26,488 bases of DNA from an uncultured Gemmatimonadota bacterium (lineage in GTDB: Bacteria > Gemmatimonadota > Gemmatimonadetes > Gemmatimonadales > GWC2-71-9): contig CAMPKP010000031.1 in the NCBI GenBank assembly GCA_946887295.1, forward strand, positions 1-26,488. Direction: 5' to 3'. Numbering within the stretch: the first letter of the stretch is position 1; each line of letters starts with the position of its first letter. Positions 15,189-23,291 of the stretch are shown piece after piece. The notes under the pieces are model-generated. The model made no database searches. It worked only from the letters and a program-made list of their open reading frames with translations, and was not told where the DNA came from. A program made the position numbers and the translations under genes.

Positions 15189-18164
15189 GTGATTGCCCTC
15201 GCCTTGCTCGCGCTGCAGTCGTCACCCACCGCCCCGCCAGGCTCCTACTGGCAGCAGGACGTAGCCTACGAGATCACCGCCGCGCTCGACGAGCCCGCCG
15301 GTGTGCTCGCCGGCGGCGAGCGAATCCGCTACACCAACAACTCTCCCGACACCCTGGACGCCTTCGCGCTCCACCTCCACCTCAACGCATTTCGTCCCGG
15401 CTCCCGCTGGTCCGACGCCGACTCGGCGGAGGGCAAACGCCGGTTCAACGATCTGAAGGATCCGGACTACGGCTACAACCACGTGCGCGACGTGCGCATC
15501 ATGGGCGAGCCGGTGCAGCCGATCTATCCCTTCGCGCCCGACAGCACGATCGTCAGGTTTCCGCTCCCTCGGCGGTTGGCGCCCGGCGAGACGATGACCG
15601 TCGAGATGGCGTGGGACGCCCGGCCGTCCACCGTCCCGCGGCGTCAGGGCCGACGGGGCCGGCGCTTCGACTTCGCCCAGTGGTATCCCAAGGTGGTGGT
15701 GTACGACCGATACGGGTGGAACGAGCGGCCCCTCTATCCGGCGGGCGAGTTCTACGGCGAGTTCGGCAGCTTCACCGTGGACCTCGACGTGCCGGACGAT
15801 CAGGTGGTCGGCGCGACCGGTGTCCCGGTCTGCGGCGATCCGGGGTGGGAGCGGGCCAACCGGAATCCGTCGCGACCGGTGGAATATCTGCGCGACTACT
15901 ACGGTGCTTCGGCGCCGCCGGCGGACGCATGCGACGGTGCGGCGCGCGGCCGGAAGAAGATTCGGTGGTACGCGGAGAAGGTCCATCACTTCGCCCTGTC
16001 GCTGAGCCCCGACTACCGCTACGAGGGCGGACGGTTCGAGCGTACCGCCGTGCACGTGCTCTACTCGCCCGGAGACGAACCCACCTGGGGCGGGGGAGTC
16101 GCCGTCGAGCGGACCGAGCGGGCGCTCGCGTGGCTCGATCGGCTCTTCGGGCCGTTCGGCTGGCCCCAGCTCACCAATCTGCATCGGATCGAGGGCGGCG
16201 GTACCGAGTTCCCCATGGTGATCATGGACGGGTCCGCCGACCAGGGGCTCATCGTGCACGAGGGCGGCCACAACTACGTCATGGGCCTGCTCGCGAACAA
16301 CGAGTGGCGGGAGGGGTGGCTCGACGAGGGCTTCACCAGCTTCCAGACGACCTGGTTCTGGGAGGCGTCGGGACGGCCCAGCACGTATCCCGAGACCGAG
16401 GCCGAGGTGCTGCTCGCGGACCTGGACGGCCGCTCCGAGCCGCCCAGCCTCGTGGCCGAGGCGTATCGCGATTTCGACTCGTATCAGTCGGCGATCTACA
16501 CCCGCGGCGAGCTCTTCTTTCATCAGCTCCGGCACCTGGTGGGGGATGCCACGATGCACCGGATCCTTCGCGCCTTCTACGACCGGTGGAAGTACCGCCA
16601 CGTGGACGAGGCGGCGTTCCGCGCGGTCGCCGAGGAGGTGTCGGGCCAGGATCTCTCCACGCTCTTCGCCCAGTGGCTGCACACCACGGAGCTCTACGAC
16701 TACGGTGTGGGCCGGGTGAAGCGGGAGCGGCGGGGAGACGGATGGGTCACCCGGATCGAGGTCGTGCGCCGCGCGCCGGGCCGGTATCCGGTGGACGTCG
16801 CGGTGCTGGCCGACACCGACACCGCCGTGACCCGCTCGACGGGACTGGCGGAGCGCGAGTGGGTGGAGGTGGGCACCCTGAGCGAGCCGCGGGAGATCCT
16901 GCTCGACCCGCTGGGGCGCGGCCACGACTGGAACATGCTCGACAACCGCCGCGAGCTGCGCTTTCGGCTCCGGTCACTGGTCGCGCCTTACGCCGGCTCC
17001 GAGATCTACTTTCACCCCTACTTCACCACCCGGAGCCGCCGCGACCGCATGACGGTCGGCTTGCACCCGACTCTCTGGTACAACGACGGCGGAGGGATCA
17101 CCCTGGGCGTCGGGAGGCGCAGCGACTATCTCGGCCGGTACGAGCAGAACGTCGCGCTGCTTTCCGTCGGTACCGGGTGGGGAGCCGAGGACGACACACC
17201 CGACGCCGATCTCTTTCTGCGGGTCAGGAATCCCGTCTTCCTGCGCGCACCCAACACGTCGGAGACTTTCGATCTCTTCGACGTCGAGGGCCGCTTCGGC
17301 GCGACGATCGGCGTCGAGCGGCAGCGGCACGTCGGCCGCGCCGCGCTCTGGTCGCATGCCCTCACGCTCCAGTGGGTGCACCCCGACGATTTCCGCTATC
17401 TCGACCGCGGCTACTACGACCGCGCGGGGACGGTGGAGCTGCGGGCCACGAACGCGGTGAACGCCCGGCGCGGCGGCTGGGCGCTCGGCTTCGAAAGCTC
17501 GCTGGGCGGGGGACTGGCCTACGATCGAGCGGGCCTCGCGGCGAGCGGCCGGCCGGACCTGGATCAGTTCTACTTCCGCGGCACTCTCGAAGGCACGGCG
17601 CGCCGGGCGATCGCGAAGCGGCTCGATCTCGGGATGAGAGCGTTCGCCGGCGTTGCGGGGGGACGGCACGATGCGGCCAAGCAGCGCCAGATCTACTTCC
17701 AGGGCGCCGACCCGCTGGAGCAGCTGGGCAATCCCTTTCTTCGCTCGCGCGGCTCGCTGCTCCGGGGCGAGGACGTCCGCTATCAGATGCCGGGTGGCGC
17801 AGGCGTGCGCGGCGCCGATCCTCGGCTCTCGACCGGGGGCGTCGTCGCGCTCGGCCTGGAGCTGGAGCGCACCGTGCTGGCCCGCCCTCAGGCGCGGCTC
17901 TTCAGCCGGGTCGGGGTCGCGCTGTTCGGCGATCTCTCGCACGCGCTCGACGACACCGCTCTCGCGCCGCTCGCCGATCCCGTCGGATTTCTGGCCGACG
18001 CGGGCATCGGCTTCCGGGCGGATCATCGCATCGGCGACACCCGGTTCGTGACCCGGCTCGACCTGCCGCTCTGGTTCAGCAGGCCCGAAGCCGCCCACGA
18101 CCGGTCGCCGGGAGACGGCGAGCTCGCGCTCCGCTGGGTTCTCGGCTTCGAGCCGGCGTTCTGA
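15189..18164 (+). CDS. Secreted M1-family zinc aminopeptidase with barrel-like C-terminal region
   Basis: A 991-residue protein. The N-terminal half is a gluzincin: GGTEFPM at 337-343 stands for the exopeptidase GxMEN motif. HEGGH at 357-361 with E380 18 residues further on (WLDEGF) forms the zinc site. YTRGELFFHQL carries the likely transition-state Tyr. The last 380 residues or so contain many alternating, aromatic and Gly-rich short strands (TVGLHPTLWY, ITLGVGRRSDY, LELRATNAV-like stretches) and end in EPAF, a terminal Phe as in outer-membrane barrels. This suggests a peptidase anchored at the outer membrane. GTG 15189 is the only start after the in-frame stop at 15165. The leader MIALALLALQSSPTA is short and lacks basic residues, so export by a normal signal peptide is likely but not ideal. 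Confidence 0.88.
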   Translation: MIALALLALQSSPTAPPGSYWQQDVAYEITAALDEPAGVLAGGERIRYTNNSPDTLDAFALHLHLNAFRPGSRWSDADSAEGKRRFNDLKDPDYGYNHVRDVRIMGEPVQPIYPFAPDSTIVRFPLPRRLAPGETMTVEMAWDARPSTVPRRQGRRGRRFDFAQWYPKVVVYDRYGWNERPLYPAGEFYGEFGSFTVDLDVPDDQVVGATGVPVCGDPGWERANRNPSRPVEYLRDYYGASAPPADACDGAARGRKKIRWYAEKVHHFALSLSPDYRYEGGRFERTAVHVLYSPGDEPTWGGGVAVERTERALAWLDRLFGPFGWPQLTNLHRIEGGGTEFPMVIMDGSADQGLIVHEGGHNYVMGLLANNEWREGWLDEGFTSFQTTWFWEASGRPSTYPETEAEVLLADLDGRSEPPSLVAEAYRDFDSYQSAIYTRGELFFHQLRHLVGDATMHRILRAFYDRWKYRHVDEAAFRAVAEEVSGQDLSTLFAQWLHTTELYDYGVGRVKRERRGDGWVTRIEVVRRAPGRYPVDVAVLADTDTAVTRSTGLAEREWVEVGTLSEPREILLDPLGRGHDWNMLDNRRELRFRLRSLVAPYAGSEIYFHPYFTTRSRRDRMTVGLHPTLWYNDGGGITLGVGRRSDYLGRYEQNVALLSVGTGWGAEDDTPDADLFLRVRNPVFLRAPNTSETFDLFDVEGRFGATIGVERQRHVGRAALWSHALTLQWVHPDDFRYLDRGYYDRAGTVELRATNAVNARRGGWALGFESSLGGGLAYDRAGLAASGRPDLDQFYFRGTLEGTARRAIAKRLDLGMRAFAGVAGGRHDAAKQRQIYFQGADPLEQLGNPFLRSRGSLLRGEDVRYQMPGGAGVRGADPRLSTGGVVALGLELERTVLARPQARLFSRVGVALFGDLSHALDDTALAPLADPVGFLADAGIGFRADHRIGDTRFVTRLDLPLWFSRPEAAHDRSPGDGELALRWVLGFEPAF

Positions 18165-18182
18165 TCGCGCGTCTCCCCCGCC

Positions 18183-18188
18183 TATATT
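18183..18188 (+). promoter_or_regulatory. Possible -10 element (TATATT) before the cupin gene
   Basis: An A/T-rich TATATT stands out in GC-rich DNA between the M1 gene stop and the GTG at 18218. No good -35 is seen 16-18 bases upstream, so this is a weak call. Confidence 0.28.
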
Positions 18189-18217
18189 ACCGCACCCATC
18201 AGACCCGGGGGGATCGC

Positions 18218-18568
18218 GTGCCGGAGGTGCCGTACCGTGTGGACAAGCCCTGGGGCTACGAGCTGATCTGGGCCAGCACCGATCGCTACGTGGGCAAGAT
18301 CCTCCATGTGCGCGCCGGTCACGTACTGAGCCTTCAATACCACAACCGAAAGGACGAGACGATGCACGTGCTCCGCGGCGAGCTCATCCTGCGGACCCAG
18401 CCGGGAGCCTCGCTCGAGGAGCGGCGGTTCAAGGCGGGCGAGAGCGCGCGCATCCCGCCCACGCTCATCCACCAGATCGAGGCCGTCGTGGACAGCGACG
18501 TGCTCGAGGCCTCCACGCCCGAGCTGGACGATCTGGTACGACTCCAGGACCGTTACGGCCGAGGCTGA
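18218..18568 (+). CDS. Cupin protein, mannose-6-phosphate isomerase type II-like
   Basis: A 116-residue single cupin domain. VDKPWGYELIW starts the fold. The metal-binding motif 1 is LSLQYHNRKDETMHVLRG and motif 2 GESARIPPTLIHQIEA, with His and Glu ligands in the expected places. It matches the C-terminal phosphomannose isomerase domain of bifunctional GDP-mannose enzymes (type LSLQyHhhR.Eh) more than other cupins. The start chosen is GTG 18218, behind GGGGGGA. An upstream extension would overlap the M1 gene region and lacks similarity. Three bases separate it from the nucleotidyltransferase gene, so the two probably act together in making a nucleotide sugar for cell-surface glycans. Substrate (mannose-6-phosphate) is inferred. 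Confidence 0.86.
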   Translation: MPEVPYRVDKPWGYELIWASTDRYVGKILHVRAGHVLSLQYHNRKDETMHVLRGELILRTQPGASLEERRFKAGESARIPPTLIHQIEAVVDSDVLEASTPELDDLVRLQDRYGRG

Positions 18569-18571
18569 GCC

Positions 18572-19552
18572 ATGCAAGTGATCATTCCGCTCGCCGGCAA
18601 GGGAACCCGGCTGCGTCCTCACACCCACCTGGTCCCCAAGCCCCTCCTCAAGGTGGCCGGGCGGCCCGTGATGGACTGGGTGATGGATCGGCTGGACGGC
18701 CTCGACGTGAGCGAGCTGATCTTCGTCACCGGGCACCTCAAGGAGCAGGTGGAGTCGTACGCCCGCGCGCGCTACAAGATCCCCTCCCGCTTCATCGAGC
18801 AGAAGGTGCAGGACGGCACCGCCGGAGCGGTGAACCTGGCGCGGCCGTTCGTGCACGAGCCGGTCCTGATCGTCTTCGTGGACACCGTGTTCGAGGCCGA
18901 CCTCACCCTGATCAACCGCACCGACGCCGACGGGATCATCTGGGCCAAGGAGGTCGACGACTACCAGCGCTTCGGCGTGGTCGTCACGGACAGCGACGGC
19001 TACATGACGAAGATCGTCGAGAAGCCCGACACTCCGGTCTCCAGGCTGGCCAACATCGGCCTCTACTACATCAGGGCGGTGGACAGCCTCTGGCAGGGGA
19101 TCGATCACGTCCTGACCCGGCCCAAGAACAAGGGCGAATACTTCCTGACCGACGCGTTCCAGTGGATGATCGAGCACGGCAAGCGGATTCTCACCGCGGA
19201 GGTCGGCGGGTGGTACGACTGCGGAGCGCTCGGCACGCTGCTGGAGACCAACGAGGCGCTGCTCAGGAAGGGCCATGCCCGGCGGGTCGACTTCCCCGGC
19301 GTCACCATCCACGATCCGGTGTACATCGAGGATGGCGTGACCATCGAGCGCAGCGAGATCGGGCCCAACGTGTCGCTGGAGAAGGGCACCCGGGTGACGG
19401 ACAGCAGGCTGCGCAATACCGTCGTGGGCCGTGACGCCGTGCTCACCCGCGCGATCCTCGACGGCGCCCTGCTGGGCAATCAGGTCGTGGTGGAGGGCTT
19501 CCACGGCGGCATGACACTGGGCGATCATTCAGAGGTGACCGCGAAGGGCTGA
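18572..19552 (+). CDS. Sugar-1-phosphate nucleotidyltransferase with left-handed beta-helix tail
   Basis: A 326-residue enzyme that would join a nucleotide to a sugar-1-phosphate. The signature is at the N-terminus: IIPLAGKGTRLRPHT, then PKPLLKVAGRP (GxGTR...PKP). The metal-binding Asp is in VFVDTVFEADL. VEKPD near 145 and the motif GGWYDCGALGTLLETN are typical of the RmlA/ManC-like group. Residues from about 245 on show hexapeptide-like repeats (VYIEDGVTIERSEIGPNVSL), as in GlmU-type helices. Whether the nucleotide is dTTP, GTP or UTP cannot be read directly. The preceding PMI-like cupin favours GDP-mannose or a related sugar. Confidence 0.92.
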   Translation: MQVIIPLAGKGTRLRPHTHLVPKPLLKVAGRPVMDWVMDRLDGLDVSELIFVTGHLKEQVESYARARYKIPSRFIEQKVQDGTAGAVNLARPFVHEPVLIVFVDTVFEADLTLINRTDADGIIWAKEVDDYQRFGVVVTDSDGYMTKIVEKPDTPVSRLANIGLYYIRAVDSLWQGIDHVLTRPKNKGEYFLTDAFQWMIEHGKRILTAEVGGWYDCGALGTLLETNEALLRKGHARRVDFPGVTIHDPVYIEDGVTIERSEIGPNVSLEKGTRVTDSRLRNTVVGRDAVLTRAILDGALLGNQVVVEGFHGGMTLGDHSEVTAKG

Positions 19553-19581
19553 TTCACCTCGGGACCCCTGCTCGAGGAGTC

Positions 19582-21201
19582 ATGGCGTCGGTTGACGATC
19601 TCTGCCGGTCCTATCTGGATCTGAAGTACCACTTCGATCCCGCAGCCGCGAGCTCGGCCGGGCTGGTGTCTCACGACGCGCAGCTCGGTCGGTTCGACGC
19701 CGAGACCGTGCGCGCGCACCTCGCGGCGCTGCGCTCGGTCTCCGGCGCGATCGAGGAGCTGGAGCCCGAGGACGTGCAGTCCGAGATCGACCGCACGGCG
19801 CTGCTGGGCGAGATCCGGAACTCGATCTTCCGGTTCGAGCACGAGCGTCCTCACGTGCGCAACCCGGGCTTCTGGCTGGCGCACGTCTTTCAGGGCCTCT
19901 ACGCCATGATCTCGCGGCGCAACGGGGCCGTCGGTGGCCGGGCATCCCCGGGTCTCGAGCGGCTGAAGGGCATTCCCGCGTTCCTGGAGGCCGCCCGCGT
20001 GACGCTGGACGAGCCGCCCTCGGTGTTCGTGGATACCGCGCTCGGCATGCTCGGCGGCGGCGGCGAGCTGGTGGTGCAGCTGGTCGCGGTGCTCGGAGCC
20101 GAGTCGCCCGAGCTCAGGCCGGAGCTGGAGAAGGCGGCCGGCGACGCGCTGGCGGCGCTCAAGCGGTTCGGCACGGCGCTCCGCGACGAGATCGAGCCGG
20201 CGGCCGATCCCCACGCCTTCGCCGTCGGCGAGGAGCAGTTCAGCCGCCGGCTGCATCACGAGCACGCGCTGGTCTCGGGCGCCCCCGAGCTCTGGCGTTA
20301 CGGGCTCCACCTGCAGGAGGAGACCGAGGCCGCGCTCACCGAGCTGGCCAGTCGCCTGGGCGGGCGCGGCTGGCGCGAGATCGTCGAGGAGCTGCGCGGC
20401 GACACGCCGGAGCCCGAGGCGCTGCTCGCGGTGTATCGGGCCGAGCTCGACCGGGCCCATGCGTTCGTGGAGGAGCGGGATCTCGTCAGTGTCCCGCGCG
20501 AGCCGGTGGACGTCGTCCCCACACCCTCGTTCATGCTCGCGCTGGTGCCGTTCGCGGCCTACGAGCCGCCGCCGATCTTTCTGTCGCACCAGACCGGCCG
20601 CTTCTACGTGACGCCGCCGGACACCTCGCTCCCGCCGGAAGTCCTGGCACGCCAGCGGCGGGGGCACTGCCGCCACGCCATCCCGGCCATGGTGGCGCAC
20701 GAGGCCTATCCGGGCCACCACCTCCAGCTCGTCACCGCGCAGGGCCTCGGCTCCGAGGTGCGCCGCCACGTCTGGACGCCGGTCATGGTGGAGGGGTGGG
20801 CGCTCTACTGCGAGCAGCTCATGGATGAGACCGGCTACTACGCGGACGACGAGGCCCGCCTCTTCCAGCTGGTGAATCTGCTGTGGCGCGCCATCCGCAT
20901 CGTGCTGGACGTGGGGCTCCATACCCGTGGGATGAGCCCGGCGGAGGCGGTGGACTACATGGTCGAGCATCTGCCGATCGAGCGCGCGAGCGCCGAGGCG
21001 GAGGTCCGCCGCTATTGCGCCTGGCCCACGTACCAGCTCTGCTACGCCGTGGGCCGCCGCGAGCTGCTGCGGCTGCGGGACGCCTATCGGGAGCGGGCCG
21101 GGGCGTCGTTTCATCCCAAGCGATTCCACGACGAGCTGCTGGCGTACGGCGGCATTCCGGTGGCGCTGGCGCGCTGGGGCATGGAGCTGGAGGAGGAGTG
21201 A
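19582..21201 (+). CDS. DUF885-family zinc metalloprotein (putative peptidase)
   Basis: A 539-residue protein of the DUF885 family. The hallmark is HEAYPGHH at residues 373-380 (an HExxH-type zinc site), followed by WTPVMVEGWALYCEQLMDE, which supplies the next Glu. The C-terminal end GGIPVALARWGME is also typical. Family length (500-600) is respected. No signal peptide is visible, since the start MASVDDLCRSYLDL is polar, so a cytoplasmic location is likely unless a start was missed. The ATG follows GAGGAG at 4-6 bases. It is 30 bases downstream of the nucleotidyltransferase gene and 22 bases upstream of the ATP-grasp gene. The family is related to M32-type gluzincins; its substrate is unknown. 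Confidence 0.92.
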   Translation: MASVDDLCRSYLDLKYHFDPAAASSAGLVSHDAQLGRFDAETVRAHLAALRSVSGAIEELEPEDVQSEIDRTALLGEIRNSIFRFEHERPHVRNPGFWLAHVFQGLYAMISRRNGAVGGRASPGLERLKGIPAFLEAARVTLDEPPSVFVDTALGMLGGGGELVVQLVAVLGAESPELRPELEKAAGDALAALKRFGTALRDEIEPAADPHAFAVGEEQFSRRLHHEHALVSGAPELWRYGLHLQEETEAALTELASRLGGRGWREIVEELRGDTPEPEALLAVYRAELDRAHAFVEERDLVSVPREPVDVVPTPSFMLALVPFAAYEPPPIFLSHQTGRFYVTPPDTSLPPEVLARQRRGHCRHAIPAMVAHEAYPGHHLQLVTAQGLGSEVRRHVWTPVMVEGWALYCEQLMDETGYYADDEARLFQLVNLLWRAIRIVLDVGLHTRGMSPAEAVDYMVEHLPIERASAEAEVRRYCAWPTYQLCYAVGRRELLRLRDAYRERAGASFHPKRFHDELLAYGGIPVALARWGMELEEE

Positions 21202-21223
21202 GCCGGCCGTCCTGAAGGGGCCC

Positions 21224-22210
21224 ATGAAGATCACCGTCCTGACGTACCTCGACAGCGAAGACGAAAACTCCAAGGACTACGACCCGGTCGTGCCCCAGGT
21301 CGCGCGAACGCTGCGCAAGCTGGGCCACCGGGTCTCCGTGCTCGGCGTGCACGGCGACGTCAAGCGGCTGATCACCGGCCTTTCCCGCCGCAAGCCCGAT
21401 CTCGTCTTCAACCTGATGGAGATGTTCGGCGACAACGTCTTCGGCGACATCCCGGTTACCGGCCTGCTGGAGCTGCTGGGCCTTCCCCACACCGGCAGCG
21501 GCCCCGGCGAGCTCTACCTCAGCCAGGACAAGGGACTCACCAAGAAGCTCCTGGCCTTCGAGGACATCCTCTATCCCCGCTTCGCGGTGTTCGCGCGCGA
21601 CACCGCCTTCGAGACCGGGGGCAACCTGCGGATGCCTCTCTTCGTGAAGCCCCTCCGCTCCGACGCCTCCCTCGGCATCGGCGGGAAGTCTCTGGTGCAC
21701 GACGCGGTGGCGCTGATGGAGCGGGTGAGCGCGATCCGAAAGGAGCTGGACGACGCCGCCCTGGCGGAGGAGTACATCGAGGGCCGCGAGTTCTACGTCG
21801 GCGTGATCGGCAACTCGCAGCCCAAGGCGCTCCCACCGGTGGAGATCGACTTCACCGGCTTTCCCGAGGGCGTGCCCAAGGTGATGGACAGCAAGGCCAA
21901 GTGGGACGAGCGGAGCAAGGAGTACAAGGGCACCCGCTCGGTTCTGGCGCAGCTGCCCGACGAGCTGCGTGCGCGGCTGCAGAAGGTGGCGGTGGACGCG
22001 TACCGGGCGCTCAGGGTTCGGGACTACGGCCGGGTGGATCTCCGCCTCACCGACACCGGGGACATCTACGTACTCGAGGTCAACGCGAGCTGCTATCTCG
22101 ACCGGGAGAGCGAGTTCGCCATGGCCGCCGGGGCGGGAGGGCTCGACTATCCGCGGCTCATCGAGCGGATCGTGGATCTCGCTCTGGCGCGCCACAAGAA
22201 GAGGAACTGA
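21224..22210 (+). CDS. ATP-grasp ligase, D-Ala-D-Ala ligase-like
   Basis: A 328-residue ATP-grasp enzyme. The N-terminal domain starts MKITVLTYLDSEDENS and includes PDLVFNLMEMFGDN and ELLGLPHTGSGP, the usual preamble of Ddl-type ligases. The ATP-grasp core has the lysines in LTKKLLAFEDI and PLFVKPLRSDASLGIG, the EEYIEGREFYVGVIG clamp, and the Mg-binding end DYGRVDLRL...VLEVNAS. Canonical Ddl has NPN where VNAS-C stands here, and the first domain is atypical. It may join amino acids or other carboxyl/amine partners, not D-Ala. The start has an AAGGGG ribosome site. It is probably co-transcribed with the DUF885 gene. Confidence 0.9.
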   Translation: MKITVLTYLDSEDENSKDYDPVVPQVARTLRKLGHRVSVLGVHGDVKRLITGLSRRKPDLVFNLMEMFGDNVFGDIPVTGLLELLGLPHTGSGPGELYLSQDKGLTKKLLAFEDILYPRFAVFARDTAFETGGNLRMPLFVKPLRSDASLGIGGKSLVHDAVALMERVSAIRKELDDAALAEEYIEGREFYVGVIGNSQPKALPPVEIDFTGFPEGVPKVMDSKAKWDERSKEYKGTRSVLAQLPDELRARLQKVAVDAYRALRVRDYGRVDLRLTDTGDIYVLEVNASCYLDRESEFAMAAGAGGLDYPRLIERIVDLALARHKKRN

Positions 22211-22232
22211 GCGCGCCGACCGCGGACGCGCT
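22209..22232. terminator. Weak inverted repeat between convergent genes
   Basis: AGCGCG at 22210-22215 and CGCGCT at 22227-22232 form a 6-bp stem in the 24-base gap between two stop codons. There is no T-run, so it may or may not terminate transcription. Confidence 0.25.
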
Positions 22233-22234
22233 GC

Positions 22235-23275
22235 TCAGGGCAGGTAGCTCCCCCGCTGCACGTGGTTCATCGCCAGGCCGGTCACCAGCGTCGTCACCGC
22301 CACGATCGCCGCCCCTTCCCGCGCCGGCGTGTATCCCTGCCGCAGATGGTCCGCGCGCTCCGCCAGATAGCGGATCAGGACGCGGGTCCGCTCGGGGAAG
22401 TGGCCGGTCCAGCGGAACACGTTGGCGAGCAGGTCGGGCTCGAGCCGCCGGATGAGCGGGCCTGCCGGAGCGAGCGGCTCCGCGGGCATCGCTTCCCCCA
22501 CTCCCAGGTCCTCGAAGATGGCCCGGATCGCGCCGTCCAGGCCCGGCGGGACCTCGCCCAGGCCGAGGGGATTGTCACGGTAGTAGTGGCCGAGTGAGTA
22601 CTCGATCTCGGCGACATCCTCGTCGAGATCCACGTGGGTCACCACCGGGTCGCGCTCCCGGAGCGCCGCGAGGACGCGGTCGCAATAGGCCAGCTTCGCC
22701 GCCGCCACCGGCCATCCGCTGTACTCCTTCCGCCAGTCGAGCTCCGGGGTCATCCAGACCGCGAACGTCTCCGACCAGTCCTCGTCCGGATGCTTCTGGG
22801 CGTACCAGCCGGGGAGATGGCGCACGTAGCGCCGGCTGAACGGCTCCGGCCGGTACTCCTCGGAGTAGGGCTGGGTGATCGAGCCGAACTGCTTGACCCA
22901 CTCCTCATCGTCGTAGAGGCGGTAGGCGTAATTCACCACGTGTCCCATCTCGTGGCGAAGGTATCGGAGGATGTCGGCCCGGTCGAACCCCTCCACGAGG
23001 CCGGTCCGCTCCACGTGGAGCGCCCTGAGGTCCGGACGGGCCAGGTAGAAGGGGATGGCGATGGCGACCGAGTCGAAGGCCACTCCCCACTCGGTCGAGA
23101 GGTAGAAGCGCGGCTGGACCCGGGTGAGCCCCACCCGGCGGAGCTCCCCCTGGAACTCCTCGACGATCGGCTGGAGGGGGGTGCCTTCGATGGTGAGCCC
23201 GAAGTCCCGGATCGGCGTGGCCCAGAGATTGGATTCCTGGAAGCGGGCGGGCTCGGCGGGCATGGCGACAAACAT
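22235..23275 (-). CDS. Putative zinc-binding metallopeptidase (Peptidase_Mx-like)
   Basis: A 346-residue protein. The zinc site is RHEMGHVVNYAYRLY (HExxH at 108-112), and the likely third ligand is in DEDWSETFAVW (Glu near 169). The HPDEDWSETFAVW layout recalls the family called putative zinc-binding metallo-peptidase (Mx). No signal peptide is visible, which suggests a cytoplasmic protein. Two starts are possible: ATG 23275 or ATG 23263 (MPAEPARF), neither with a clear ribosome site. The shorter form would fit a leaderless message from a TATGTT -10 on the - strand. It is divergent from the MFS gene only 16 bases away and convergent with the ATP-grasp gene. Substrate unknown. Confidence 0.86.
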   Translation of the reverse strand: MFVAMPAEPARFQESNLWATPIRDFGLTIEGTPLQPIVEEFQGELRRVGLTRVQPRFYLSTEWGVAFDSVAIAIPFYLARPDLRALHVERTGLVEGFDRADILRYLRHEMGHVVNYAYRLYDDEEWVKQFGSITQPYSEEYRPEPFSRRYVRHLPGWYAQKHPDEDWSETFAVWMTPELDWRKEYSGWPVAAAKLAYCDRVLAALRERDPVVTHVDLDEDVAEIEYSLGHYYRDNPLGLGEVPPGLDGAIRAIFEDLGVGEAMPAEPLAPAGPLIRRLEPDLLANVFRWTGHFPERTRVLIRYLAERADHLRQGYTPAREGAAIVAVTTLVTGLAMNHVQRGSYLP

Positions 23276-23291
23276 ACACTAGCTTTGGCGA

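Noticed and set aside
15611..18217. Long + strand frame ahead of the cupin gene
   Set aside because: It overlaps the M1 peptidase in another frame and is Arg/Ala/Gly-rich without similarity to anything; only its last 116 codons are the cupin gene.
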